Part shown: piece after piece, positions 17,042 through 25,703 of the stretch
Position numbering within the stretch: position 1 is the first letter of the stretch
Layout of the letters: every line of letters begins with the position of its first letter
Assembly: GCF_040720935.1 (NCBI RefSeq)
Contig: NZ_JBFDAE010000003.1
Span: 248,001-312,000, forward strand
Direction: 5' to 3'
Length of the DNA: 64,000 nt
Source of the DNA: Jejuia sp040720935
GTDB taxonomy: Bacteria > Bacteroidota > Bacteroidia > Flavobacteriales > Flavobacteriaceae
Notes under the pieces: model-generated
Database searches by the model: none
Told to the model about the DNA's origin: nothing
What the model saw: the letters and a program-made list of their open reading frames with translations, nothing else
Position numbers and translations under genes: made by a program

Positions 17042-17045
17042 TGCC

Positions 17046-17058
17046 GCTCCTACGGAGC
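17046..17058 (-). repeat. REP hairpin GCTCCtacGGAGC after the transposase
   Basis: Five bases beyond the stop; flanking bases (CGCTCC...GGAGCTCA) show it is inverted relative to the upstream copies. Confidence 0.75.
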
Positions 17059-17096
17059 TCAAATAATGAATTATTGATTTTTGCTATTGATAGTAC

Positions 17097-17109
17097 GCTC
17101 CTACGGAGC
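17097..17109 (-). repeat. REP hairpin GCTCCtacGGAGC, second downstream copy
   Basis: Identical to the previous unit with the same flanks, 51 bases further on. Confidence 0.75.
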
Positions 17110-17324
17110 TCAAAGTAAAAACTCTAGTTGCTCTTACCCATGGTTTATGTTCTCTTAGGATTAATACTGATAAAATAAAAAGATTTTTTGGGAATTCCAC
17201 CAATTAATTTTGATCATAGTACCATAAAAACCTATAAACTGTTTTTGCCGCAATTACCCTATAAAACAAATATAAAATTTGAGAAAATTACCAATCGCTT
17301 TTAACACCAATGGCTAATAAAGAG

Positions 17325-18110
17325 TTAAGCTAAATCCTTCTTAATCATTTTATTGAGCTCGGTAGTGTCTTCAAACACTACAAATTCGCCATCCTTAAAG
17401 TAAGAGATATGGCCAGTTTCTTCACTAACAACTAAGGCTAAAGCATCTGTTTTTTCGGTAACGCCAATGGCTGCTCTATGGCGTAAACCAAACCGCTGCG
17501 GAATATTTTTTTCGTTATTTACGGGCAAAATTACACGTGTAGCTTTTACAATATTATTACTGATGATAATGGCGCCATCATGAAGCGGACTGTTCTTAAA
17601 AAAGATACTTTCTATAATAGGCTGTGTGACTTTTATGTTCATCTCATCCCCAGATTCTGATAAGAAATCAAGATTGTTATTGCGTTCAAAAACAATTAAA
17701 GCACCTGTTTTGGACATCGACATTTTGTTACATGCCGAAATGATAGCATCCACATCGGTTTCATTGGTGCCTTCGGTTTTTAAGAATTTCAATTGCTGGA
17801 AAAATTTACGACGTCTGCCAAAATTAGTAGAGCCCACCATGAGTAGAAACTTTCGTATTTCGGGTTGAAACACAACTATCAAGGCAATAATCCCCACTTT
17901 CATAAAACCGCCAAAAATACCTGTGAGCAATTGCATGTCCAAGAATTCAGTCAGTCTCCAAGCACCATAAATAATGATAATTCCGATAAAAATATTGATA
18001 GCGACTGTGCCTTTTACTAATTTGTAAACGTAATAAAGGAGTAATGCAACAAGAACTACATCTATGTAGTCCACAGGACGTAAGTTTAAAATGTCTTCAA
18101 AGATGTTCAA
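17325..18110 (-). CDS. cdaA: CdaA-type diadenylate cyclase
   Basis: Makes cyclic di-AMP from two ATP at the inner membrane. It has 261 residues: three membrane segments at about 18-36, 38-57 and 65-84, then the DisA_N catalytic domain with the two active motifs LHDGAIII (DGA) and LRHRAAIGV (RHR). These match the membrane CdaA class, and the YbbR partner gene of Firmicutes is not adjacent. The next genes upstream on the same strand are a lipoprotein and folP. Confidence 0.93.
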   Translation of the reverse strand: MNIFEDILNLRPVDYIDVVLVALLLYYVYKLVKGTVAINIFIGIIIIYGAWRLTEFLDMQLLTGIFGGFMKVGIIALIVVFQPEIRKFLLMVGSTNFGRRRKFFQQLKFLKTEGTNETDVDAIISACNKMSMSKTGALIVFERNNNLDFLSESGDEMNIKVTQPIIESIFFKNSPLHDGAIIISNNIVKATRVILPVNNEKNIPQRFGLRHRAAIGVTEKTDALALVVSEETGHISYFKDGEFVVFEDTTELNKMIKKDLA

Positions 18111-18146
18111 TAGGTTGTGGGTTTTGGTAAATTTATGAAATTAGAG

Positions 18147-18827
18147 TTAATAAATTCTTTCCTGTTCTAAAATTTCCAAGTTTTCTATTTTTAATTCTGA
18201 TAACTGAGTTTTAATGCTAATATAATCTTGAAAGGATATATTTTTATTAATGCTGAGGATGATTTTCAACATTCCTGTGCTACGTTTTAATATATTTTCA
18301 ATATCATTTTTAAGGTTTAAAGTATTGGTTTTAGGGCTTTCATCCTTTGCAATAAATAAGAAGAATATCTTGTCTGCACTTTCAACGTGAACAATTATTG
18401 GTGTCCAATTGCGCTCCTTAGTATTTTCTAAAATATGATTGAATCCGTAATCTTCATAGGCTATATCCGAAAACTCCAAAAACCCTAAATTATTTCTGCT
18501 TAAATCATGACAGGTAAAATAGTTTTTTGCATTTTCATTTTTATGACTGGATGATTTCTTTTTGTCTTGCAGAAATTTAATATGCGGAATAGCTTGTTTT
18601 AAAGTCAATCGTTTATCCACATTAATTAGCCAATTCGTAGTGCTAATTAAATTCTTTCTATTCAGTTCAACACTATCAGGTTGTGTTTCATTATAAAATA
18701 AATAGGCATGAGAAACATCTGTTAAGTTAGTAATTTCAGAATGACTAATTTCTGGTAACTGTAAAACCTTTTTATTTTCACAGGACAATAAAAATAGTGC
18801 GACAAATGCAAATAAAGTATGTTTCAT
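18147..18827 (-). CDS. Lipoprotein between folP and cdaA
   Basis: Unrecognised 226-residue protein with a type II signal peptide (MKHTLFAFVALFLLSCEN, lipobox LLSC). The body is mixed alpha/beta and Lys/Asn/Ile-rich. No named motif is visible. It lies between folP and cdaA on the same strand, and its start codon is part of a 7-bp tandem repeat that continues into the end of folP. Confidence 0.75.
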   Translation of the reverse strand: MKHTLFAFVALFLLSCENKKVLQLPEISHSEITNLTDVSHAYLFYNETQPDSVELNRKNLISTTNWLINVDKRLTLKQAIPHIKFLQDKKKSSSHKNENAKNYFTCHDLSRNNLGFLEFSDIAYEDYGFNHILENTKERNWTPIIVHVESADKIFFLFIAKDESPKTNTLNLKNDIENILKRSTGMLKIILSINKNISFQDYISIKTQLSELKIENLEILEQERIY

Positions 18828-18861
18828 AACTTCTAACTTCTAACTTCTAACTTCTAACTTC
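18827..18861. repeat. Five tandem TAACTTC heptamers across the folP end
   Basis: Five perfect head-to-tail 7-bp units. They begin at the last base of the lipoprotein start codon (as read on the plus strand) and extend through the folP stop into its last codons. Confidence 0.85.
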
Positions 18862-19670
18862 TTTACCAATTTCACACATTCCATAGCTTCCTTAACATCA
18901 TGCACCCGTAAAATAGAAGCACCTTTTTGTAAGCCAATAGTATTTAAAACTGTTGTACCATTTAAAGCATCTTTAGCAGAAGTTTCTAAAGTTTTATAAA
19001 TCATAGACTTTCTTGAAACACCTGCGAGCAAAGGTTTTTCAATCATTTTGAATAATTCCAGTTTATTTAGGAGTTCAAAATTTTGTTCTAAAGTTTTTGC
19101 AAACCCGAAACCGGGATCGATAATGATATCAATAATTCCCAAGTCTCTAGCGGCTGAAATTCTTTCTGAAAAGTAAAATAAAATATCTTTTACTAAATCA
19201 TCATACTTGGTCTGTTGCTGCATGGTTTTTGGCGTGCCTCTCATGTGCATCATGATGTAGGGCACTTGCAATTCAGCAATGGTTTTTAGCATCCTATCAT
19301 CCAGCTTTCCCGCAGAAATATCATTTATTAAAGCTGCGCCGGCGTTAATACATTGTTTTGCAACTTCACTTCTAAAGGTATCAATGGATAACAAAGCATC
19401 GGGAAATTGTTTTAAAATCAATTCAACTATCGGGAGAATTCTTCTTAACTCTTCAACTTCATTAACGTGGTCTGCATTTGGTTTAGAACTATAGGCACCA
19501 ACATCAATAAAGGTGCAGCCTTCAGTCAACATAGTTTCAACTTTATTCAAAATGGAAGCTTCATCTTTATAGGTGCCACCGTCGTAAAAAGAATCTGGAG
19601 TTACATTTAAAATCCCCATGATTTTTGGTGTCGATAGATCTATGAGTTGCCCTTTACAATTTATGGTCAT
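18840..19670 (-). CDS. folP: FolP, dihydropteroate synthase
   Basis: Condenses p-aminobenzoate with dihydropterin pyrophosphate in folate synthesis; the sulfonamide target. The 276-residue TIM barrel shows GILNVTPDSFYDGG, FIDVGAYSSKPNA, LSIDTFRSEVA, NDISAGK, MHMRGTPKTMQ, IDPGFGFAKTLEQN, AGVSRKSM and the final LRVHDVKEA. The extreme C-terminus (LEVRS) is written by the heptamer repeat at 18827-18861. It is probably cotranscribed with the lipoprotein and cdaA downstream. Confidence 0.95.
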   Translation of the reverse strand: MTINCKGQLIDLSTPKIMGILNVTPDSFYDGGTYKDEASILNKVETMLTEGCTFIDVGAYSSKPNADHVNEVEELRRILPIVELILKQFPDALLSIDTFRSEVAKQCINAGAALINDISAGKLDDRMLKTIAELQVPYIMMHMRGTPKTMQQQTKYDDLVKDILFYFSERISAARDLGIIDIIIDPGFGFAKTLEQNFELLNKLELFKMIEKPLLAGVSRKSMIYKTLETSAKDALNGTTVLNTIGLQKGASILRVHDVKEAMECVKLVKKLEVRS

Positions 19671-19799
19671 AAAAAAGATTCAAAATTTAAAATTAAAGGT
19701 TCAAAGTTGCATAAAAATCATAAAAATTTTGAATTTAGAACAATGAACTTTGAACTCTGAACTATTTAAGCGAAATTTACGCAAAATCAATAATTATTT

Positions 19800-20345
19800 A
19801 TGCAAGATACTTCAAAACAATATGATGCCGTAATAGATACATGCAAAAATTTATTCGTAAAAAAAATGAGTGACTACGGTAGTGCATGGCGGATTTTGAG
19901 ATTGCCGTCGCTAACCGATCAGATTTTTATAAAAGCGCAACGTATTAGAGGTTTACAGCAGAATGCTATTCAGAAAGTTGATGAAGGACAGGAAAGCGAA
20001 TTTATTGGCATTATTAATTACTGTATTATGGCGTTGATTCAACTCGAAAAAGGAGTTGTAGAACAGCCAGATATGTCTGTTGAAGTCGCTAAAGGTCTAT
20101 ACGAAAAACAAGTAGCTATTACCAAAAAACTCATGGAAGATAAAAACCATGATTACGGAGAAGCATGGCGCGATATGAGAGTGAGTAGTTTAACAGATTT
20201 GATTTTACAAAAACTGTTAAGAGTAAAGCAAATTGAAGATAATCAAGGAAAAACGTTGGTAAGCGAAGGGATTGATGCTAATTATCAAGATATGATAAAT
20301 TATGCGGTTTTTGCAATGATTCATTTGAATGGACAAAGTAGTTGA
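19800..20345 (+). CDS. DUF1599 protein
   Basis: Soluble 181-residue protein containing two copies of the DUF1599 motif: KMSDYGSAWRILRLPSLTDQ near residue 22 and DKNHDYGEAWRDMRVSSLTD near residue 115. The duplicated D-Y-G-x-A-W core suggests an internal gene duplication. DUF1599 has been linked to nucleotide modification domains, but the reaction is not known. In many Bacteroidetes it sits beside folP and a BT_3928-like gene, as here. Confidence 0.85.
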   Translation: MQDTSKQYDAVIDTCKNLFVKKMSDYGSAWRILRLPSLTDQIFIKAQRIRGLQQNAIQKVDEGQESEFIGIINYCIMALIQLEKGVVEQPDMSVEVAKGLYEKQVAITKKLMEDKNHDYGEAWRDMRVSSLTDLILQKLLRVKQIEDNQGKTLVSEGIDANYQDMINYAVFAMIHLNGQSS

Positions 20346-20355
20346 TTTTTAAGAG

Positions 20356-20476
20356 AACAGTTTCCCTCCTAATAAGGAGGGAGTAAGGGAGGTGTAGAAT
20401 TATTTATTTGCAATCTAAAAACCCACACTTAATAAAACACACCCCTTAATCCCCTCTTTTTAGAGGGGAAACTGTT
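20356..20476. repeat. Long imperfect inverted repeat with nested hairpins
   Basis: AACAGTTTCCCTCC at the left end pairs with AGGGGAAACTGTT at the right end. Each arm itself folds (CCCTCCTnnnnAGGAGGG and CCCCTCTnnnnAGAGGGG). It lies between DUF1599 and the BT_3928-like gene and belongs with the other CCTCC/GGAGG intergenic repeats. Confidence 0.75.
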
Positions 20477-20509
20477 GTGATTTATTTCGAAATTTAGTAA
20501 TTGTAATTT

Positions 20510-20517
20510 TAGTTTTG
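20510..20517 (+). promoter_or_regulatory. -7 box (TAGTTTTG) of the BT_3928-like gene
   Basis: TAnnTTTG element ending four bases before ATG 20521. It argues against the in-frame TTG at 20515 as start and implies an almost leaderless mRNA. Confidence 0.6.
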
Positions 20518-20520
20518 AAC

Positions 20521-21831
20521 ATGAAAATAGCAGTAAGCATATCAAGAATTTTAGTCGGCGTATTATTCATCTTCTCAGGATTTATAAAATTGAACGACCC
20601 CATAGGGTTTTCATATAAATTGCAAGAATATTTTAGTCCGGATGTTTTAAATATTCCGTTTTTAGAACCTTACGCATTATTGATCTCGGTTTTTGTGGTG
20701 GTGTTTGAAGTCGTTCTAGGCGTGTTTCTGCTTATTGGTTATAAACCAAAATTTACGGTTTGGAGTTTATTGTTGATGATAATTTTCTTTACGTTTTTAA
20801 CCTTTTACGCAGCTTATTTTGAAAAAGTTAAGGACTGTGGCTGTTTCGGAGATTTTATAAAGTTAAAACCTTGGGAATCCTTTGGAAAAGATGTGGTGCT
20901 TTTAGCTTTAATTATAGTTCTTTTTATAGGTGTAAAATACATAAATCCAGTTTTTAGCAAACTCCAAACTACGGTTTTGGCTTTGCTGGGTTTTATCGTG
21001 AGTTTATGGTTTGGGTATCATGTGTTAATGCATTTACCAGCTATAGATTTTAGAGCTTATGCTATTGGCAAGAATATAAAAGAAGGGATGACCATTCCTG
21101 AAGATGCTCCAAAACCAATACAGGAATATGCTTGGAAATTCAATGTAAATGGCGAAGAAAAAGTGATTACAACAAATGGTTCTTATCCATCAGTTGAAGG
21201 CGATTTTATAAGTGTGGATACCAAAGTAATTCAAGAGGGTTATACACCACCCGTTGTAGATTTTTCAATTGAAGGAAAAGATGAAGATTTGACAGATTAT
21301 TTCTTAAATGAAGAAAATTTAATAGTAGTAGTGTCTTATAGTTTAGAAAAAATTGAACAAGATGGCGCATTTAAATTAAAGGCTTTACAGAATGAAGCTA
21401 GAAAAAATAATTACAAGATTATTGGTTTAACAGCATCTGGGGAAGAAGCGAAACAACGCATTAGCGAAGCCTACAATATAGATTTTGAATGGTATTTATG
21501 TGACGAAAAAGCACTAAAAACAGTAGTGCGCTCCAATCCTGGAATTATTGAATTAGATAGCGGTACCGTAAAACAAAAAGTGCATTGGAACGATATTGAG
21601 GATTTAGAATTGCCAAAGGTCGAAAGAGCAACGGAACCAAAAGTGTTAGAAGAAACAATCGCATATTTTATTAATGACGAACCTTCGACTAAAGAAGAAG
21701 TTGAGGTTCTAGATAAAGATAAAATTGAAAGTGTTAATGTCATCAAGGATGCTGTTCAACTTAAAGCGTTTAATTTAGAAAAAGAAATGGTGTACACAGG
21801 AATAATTCAAGTTAAATTGAAGGCCGAATAG
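20521..21831 (+). CDS. BT_3928-like DoxX-fold membrane protein with thioredoxin-like domain
   Basis: Membrane protein of 436 residues. The first ~150 residues are four hydrophobic helices of the DoxX/MauE fold with VGVLFIFSGFIKLNDP and the conserved pair CGCFGDF near residue 105. After a fifth helix at about 150-170 comes a periplasmic part with a region that looks thioredoxin-like (LIVVVSYSLEKIEQDGAF through SNPGIIELDSG) but without a CxxC. The redox role is inferred from the DoxX/MauE relationship. ATG 20521 is preferred over TTG 20515 because the -7 box overlaps the latter. Confidence 0.85.
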   Translation: MKIAVSISRILVGVLFIFSGFIKLNDPIGFSYKLQEYFSPDVLNIPFLEPYALLISVFVVVFEVVLGVFLLIGYKPKFTVWSLLLMIIFFTFLTFYAAYFEKVKDCGCFGDFIKLKPWESFGKDVVLLALIIVLFIGVKYINPVFSKLQTTVLALLGFIVSLWFGYHVLMHLPAIDFRAYAIGKNIKEGMTIPEDAPKPIQEYAWKFNVNGEEKVITTNGSYPSVEGDFISVDTKVIQEGYTPPVVDFSIEGKDEDLTDYFLNEENLIVVVSYSLEKIEQDGAFKLKALQNEARKNNYKIIGLTASGEEAKQRISEAYNIDFEWYLCDEKALKTVVRSNPGIIELDSGTVKQKVHWNDIEDLELPKVERATEPKVLEETIAYFINDEPSTKEEVEVLDKDKIESVNVIKDAVQLKAFNLEKEMVYTGIIQVKLKAE

Positions 21832-21905
21832 TTTATAATTCATCTCGTAATTCATCCGTGAAAATCTGTGAAATCCGTGTCACTTAACAACAAACAACAT
21901 AACAA

Positions 21906-22982
21906 CTGATAACTTACCTCCTAAATAAAATATTCTACGCCATACTCACATTATTCGGAGTGGTTACCATTATTTTCTTTTTGTTCAATATTCTACCAGG
22001 CGATCCTGCGCAAATGATGATGGGGCAAAATGAAGATAGCGAGCAACTCGCCAAAGTAAAGGCAAAATATGGATTTGATAAGCCAATAGGAACGCAATAC
22101 GCTTATTACATAAACGATTTGTTGCCTCTTTCGTTTCATTCAAAAAGCGAAGAAGATTACACCTTTTTAAGTCAGAATAAATATACTGCTACCAAACTAT
22201 TTTCAATAGGAAATACAACAGCTGTTTTAAAATTTCCTTACTTACGAGAATCATTTACCAAACAAGGTAAAAAAGTAACCCAGGTTTTGGCAGAAACATT
22301 GCCAAACACTTTTGTTTTAGCAGTTTCTGCAATTATTATAGCCATAATTATCGGTGTTTTTCTAGGAATTATTTCAGCACTCTATAAAGACAAATGGCTC
22401 GATAAAACCATACAGATTTTTAGTACCTTAGGTATGAGCGTACCTTCTTTTTTTAGTGCCATTTTATTCGCATGGTTTTTTGGCTATATATTGCACGAAT
22501 ACACCAATTTAGAAATGACAGGAAGCTTATACGAATTGGATGATTTTGGAGAAGATATGCACATCAAATGGAAAAACTTAATACTACCGGCCATTGTTTT
22601 AGGTATTCGCCCGCTGGCAGTCGTCATTCAACTCATGCGTAATTCCTTGTTGGAAGTTTTCAATCAAGATTACATTAGAACAGCAAGAGCAAAGGGCTTA
22701 AGCGAATTTCAAATTATAAAAAAGCACGCTGTTAAAAACGCCTTAAATCCCGTTGTTACAGCAATTTCAGGATGGTTTGCCTCTATGTTGGCAGGTGCGG
22801 TTTTTGTTGAGTTTATTTTTGGCTGGAACGGACTGGGGAAAGAAATTGTAAACTCTCTAAACACACTCGATTTGCCAGTTATTATGGGAGCAGTTTTAGT
22901 AATTGCAACATTATTTGTAATGATTAATATTTTAGTCGACTTAATTTATGTTTGGTTAGATCCAAAAGTTAAGTTACAGTAG
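21906..22982 (+). CDS. ABC transporter permease (DppB/OppB type), no canonical start
   Basis: Inner-membrane permease of a peptide/nickel-type ABC importer, about 358 residues if counted from CTG 21906. The conserved N-terminal helix YLLNKIFYAILTLFGVVTII is encoded in frame from about 21915, upstream of the first GTG (21960), yet no ATG, GTG or TTG lies between the upstream stop and that helix; only CTG 21906 or ATA 21909 are available. The EAA-type loop is visible in RTARAKGLSEFQIIKKHAVKNAL, with WFASMLAGAVFVEFIFGW after it. Partner ATPase, second permease and binding protein are not adjacent. Confidence 0.82.
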   Translation: MITYLLNKIFYAILTLFGVVTIIFFLFNILPGDPAQMMMGQNEDSEQLAKVKAKYGFDKPIGTQYAYYINDLLPLSFHSKSEEDYTFLSQNKYTATKLFSIGNTTAVLKFPYLRESFTKQGKKVTQVLAETLPNTFVLAVSAIIIAIIIGVFLGIISALYKDKWLDKTIQIFSTLGMSVPSFFSAILFAWFFGYILHEYTNLEMTGSLYELDDFGEDMHIKWKNLILPAIVLGIRPLAVVIQLMRNSLLEVFNQDYIRTARAKGLSEFQIIKKHAVKNALNPVVTAISGWFASMLAGAVFVEFIFGWNGLGKEIVNSLNTLDLPVIMGAVLVIATLFVMINILVDLIYVWLDPKVKLQ

Positions 22983-23074
22983 TTTTTTCATTTGCACGAC
23001 CTGTGCTGAACTTGTTTCAGTAAGGCGGAGATCTCATTAATGAAGGCAGGAATTTCATAAATTTAAAGTATAAC

Positions 23075-23566
23075 ATGAATAAAATAAAATATATAATCAT
23101 CCTATTAATTAGCGCTCTTAGCTGTAACACAGAAGAACCGACCCAATTTACAGCAGCGGCGTTAAACGACACGTTTACAGATTTAGAAGGACATCAAGCC
23201 ACTTTAAAATCAATTTTAGAAAAACACAAAGGGAAAACCATCGTTATAGATATTTGGGCTTCTTGGTGTGGCGATTGCATCAAAGGCATGCCAAAAGTAA
23301 AAGCGCTTCAGAAAGAGTACAAAGATGTAGTATATCTGTTTTTCTCTTTAGATAGAGGCGAAGAAGCTTGGAAAAGAGGCATCAAAAGATATAAAGTTGA
23401 AGGTGAACATTATTACATGCAATCCGGTAAAAAAAGTGCTTTTGCAGATTTTGTAAATATCAGCTGGATTCCTAGATATATGGTCATAAATGAAGCTGGC
23501 GAAATCGTTGTATTTAATGTTATTGAAGCTGATGACAATAAGTTGCTAAAAGCTCTGAAAAATTAA
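23075..23566 (+). CDS. TlpA-like thioredoxin lipoprotein
   Basis: Envelope thiol-disulfide oxidoreductase of 163 residues. The N-terminus ends in a lipobox (LISALSCN), so it is predicted to be lipid-anchored and face the periplasm. The thioredoxin fold carries the active site WASWCGDCIKGMP and the cis-Pro in ISWIPRYMVI. The CGDC pair and TlpA-like layout suggest a reductase feeding periplasmic Cys proteins; the partner is unknown. It precedes tpiA, which has its own promoter. Confidence 0.87.
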   Translation: MNKIKYIIILLISALSCNTEEPTQFTAAALNDTFTDLEGHQATLKSILEKHKGKTIVIDIWASWCGDCIKGMPKVKALQKEYKDVVYLFFSLDRGEEAWKRGIKRYKVEGEHYYMQSGKKSAFADFVNISWIPRYMVINEAGEIVVFNVIEADDNKLLKALKN

Positions 23567-23567
23567 G

Positions 23568-23575
23568 TATTTTTG
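23568..23575 (+). promoter_or_regulatory. -7 box (TATTTTTG) of tpiA
   Basis: TATTTTTG with an upstream TTG at 23543-23545 (22-base spacer), overlapping the end of the TlpA-like gene and 55 bases before the tpiA ATG. Confidence 0.6.
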
Positions 23576-23630
23576 CAAGTAATTAAAGGAATCTAAAAAC
23601 ACTTTCTTTCGAGAAAATTAAATCAATACC

Positions 23631-24389
23631 ATGAGAAAAAACATCGTAGCAGGAAACTGGAAAATGAACAATGATTTATCGGCATCTAAAAAGCTGGCAA
23701 AACAAGTTGCGAAATTAGTAAAGAAAAGCAAAGTAAAAGGCACTAAGGTGATTATAGCGCCAACATTTGTGAATTTAGAGCGTGTAGTTAAAGCAACCAA
23801 AAAATCAAAAGTAAAAGTAGCTGCCCAAAATATGCATTTTGCCGAAAGTGGTGCGTTTACAGGAGAGATAGCTCCAGGAATGTTGAAATCTATAGGCGTT
23901 AAAACGGTTATTTTAGGACATTCTGAACGTCGCGAATACTTTGGTGAAGACGACGCTCTATTAGCAAAAAAAGTAGATACAGCTTTACAACATAATATGG
24001 ATGTCATATTCTGTTTTGGTGAAGTATTAGAAGATAGAAAGTCTGGAAAGCAAGAACAAGTAGTCGAATCTCAGATTAAAAATGCATTGTTTCATTTAGA
24101 AGCTGCCGCTTTCAAAAATATAGTATTGGCATACGAACCGGTTTGGGCCATTGGTACAGGCGAAACTGCTAGTCCGGAGCAAGCACAAGACATGCATGCA
24201 TTTATCAGAAAAACGTTATCAGACAAGTATGGCGCAAATGTGGCTGATGAGGTTTCTATCCTTTACGGCGGAAGCGTTAAGCCAGCAAATGCAGTAGAGA
24301 TTTTCTCTAAACCAGATGTAGATGGAGGGTTAATTGGAGGAGCAGCACTTAATGCTGAAGATTTCGTTGCTATTGTCAATGCATTTTAG
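23631..24389 (+). CDS. tpiA: TpiA, triosephosphate isomerase
   Basis: Interconverts dihydroxyacetone phosphate and glyceraldehyde 3-phosphate in glycolysis. The 252-residue barrel shows NWKMN (catalytic Lys), LGHSERREYFGE (His), the catalytic Glu in AYEPVWAIGTG, then ILYGGSVKPANA and DVDGGLIGGAAL at the phosphate site. Full length. It has its own promoter inside the preceding gene end and two hairpins after it. Confidence 0.97.
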   Translation: MRKNIVAGNWKMNNDLSASKKLAKQVAKLVKKSKVKGTKVIIAPTFVNLERVVKATKKSKVKVAAQNMHFAESGAFTGEIAPGMLKSIGVKTVILGHSERREYFGEDDALLAKKVDTALQHNMDVIFCFGEVLEDRKSGKQEQVVESQIKNALFHLEAAAFKNIVLAYEPVWAIGTGETASPEQAQDMHAFIRKTLSDKYGANVADEVSILYGGSVKPANAVEIFSKPDVDGGLIGGAALNAEDFVAIVNAF

Positions 24390-24400
24390 CCAGTAATGTT

Positions 24401-24429
24401 GCCCTGAGCGTAGTCGAAGGGCCTTTTTA
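24401..24429 (+). terminator. Terminator-like hairpin after tpiA
   Basis: GCCCT and AGGGC pair around a GAGCGTAGTCGA loop and are followed by CTTTTTAT. Confidence 0.6.
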
Positions 24430-24443
24430 TAAACTTAATACAC

Positions 24444-24493
24444 TAAGGGTATTCCCTGATTTTTCATAAATCAAGGAATGCCCTTACTTTTTT
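24444..24493 (+). terminator. Strong terminator hairpin before the beta-helix gene
   Basis: A 19-bp stem (24444-24462 with 24468-24486; only G-T type mismatches) has a five-base loop and is followed by six T. An ATG at 24478 inside the stem is not a plausible start for the next gene. Confidence 0.8.
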
Positions 24494-24546
24494 CTTCAAG
24501 TTTCATTCTACATTGTAACTGTTTAATAACCAATACAATTTTAATC

Positions 24547-25686
24547 ATGAAGCTATTAATGAAAATTCAAAAGGAAATTAAGACCAACCATGGTGTTGCG
24601 CTTAAAAAAACAATGCTAACCTTTAGCGTGCTATTTATGATAGGTTTGGCAATACAAGCACAAAACGTTTATGTAGTTGACAACAATCAAGGATCGGGAG
24701 CGCAATATACAAACGCCCAAACGGCAATTGATTCTGCAGCGGTTGGTGATATTATTTATTTACAGCCTTCGCCAAATAACTATGGTAATATTAATATGAC
24801 TAAAGCATTGAATATTTATGGCATTGGGCATATTCCGGAGTTAAATTCAGGTCAGGTAGCAACTGTTGGCAGTATTTTTTTTAGAAGTGGTGATGCCTCG
24901 GGTTCAAAAATATCTGGATTAAACATTAGTAATATTTATCTGGATAACACTGCATTTAACAATCACAATGTGGTAATAAGAAACAATAGAATTGGCTATA
25001 TAGCAGGAAATAGCACCACTTCAAGGGCAAATAATGTGATTATTTCTGGTAATTATATTAGAAACCCTAATTTCAATGCCATTGACCCGTATAATTCCCA
25101 AAATTGGATCATTTCAAATAATCTCATAGAGCAGCCCAATACGGCTGCTACATGGAGTACACTCAGTAGATTTAACAGTTCGGTTCTTTTTAACAACAAT
25201 ATTGTTTTAACACGTCAAAATGGAAATGCTGGTAATTCCATTCAATTATTTAACAATTGTAGCGGCACCCAAATAACCAATAATATATTTTTATTTACGG
25301 GTACAGATGTTGAGAATATGAATCTTGGCTCTAACAGCGCTTTGAACTTTCAAAATAACTTAACGTATAGCTACAATTCAACTCTTGACAATCTATCGGG
25401 AACTAACAACATTGATGACACAGACCCTCAATTTGTAAATTTCAATCAAAACGCCTCTTTAAATACAACTTCAAATGATTATCACATCCAAACAGGATCT
25501 CCAGCTGAAGATGCCGGAACCGATGGTAATGATTTGGGGGTATTCAACGGCACGTTTCCTTTTAGCCTAAGAGGTTACCCAACCGAATTGCCGTATTTGA
25601 CCGATTTTGTGATATACAACAACATTCTGAGTGCTGGAACACAGTTAAATATCAATATAAAGGCCAGCGCCAATATTAATAACTAA
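24547..25686 (+). CDS. Secreted right-handed beta-helix protein
   Basis: Predicted exported protein of 379 residues. The N-terminus MKLLMKIQKEIK is followed by a hydrophobic segment ending GLAIQAQ, a plausible though long signal peptide. The body is Asn-rich with repeated short strands (for example VIISGNYIRNP, WIISNNLIEQP, VLFNNNIVL, TQITNNIFLF), the pattern of a parallel beta-helix as in pectate-lyase-like proteins. No catalytic residues can be assigned and there is no T9SS sorting domain. ATG 24547 is chosen because the upstream in-frame ATG lies in the terminator stem. It is 17 bases before the next secreted protein gene, so the two are likely cotranscribed. Confidence 0.8.
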   Translation: MKLLMKIQKEIKTNHGVALKKTMLTFSVLFMIGLAIQAQNVYVVDNNQGSGAQYTNAQTAIDSAAVGDIIYLQPSPNNYGNINMTKALNIYGIGHIPELNSGQVATVGSIFFRSGDASGSKISGLNISNIYLDNTAFNNHNVVIRNNRIGYIAGNSTTSRANNVIISGNYIRNPNFNAIDPYNSQNWIISNNLIEQPNTAATWSTLSRFNSSVLFNNNIVLTRQNGNAGNSIQLFNNCSGTQITNNIFLFTGTDVENMNLGSNSALNFQNNLTYSYNSTLDNLSGTNNIDDTDPQFVNFNQNASLNTTSNDYHIQTGSPAEDAGTDGNDLGVFNGTFPFSLRGYPTELPYLTDFVIYNNILSAGTQLNINIKASANINN

Positions 25687-25703
25687 TTCAAAAACTCTAA
25701 AAA

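Noticed and set aside
24478..24546. N-terminal extension of the beta-helix protein from ATG 24478
   Set aside because: This ATG is inside the stem of a strong terminator, and the extension precedes a normal start with signal-like sequence at 24547.
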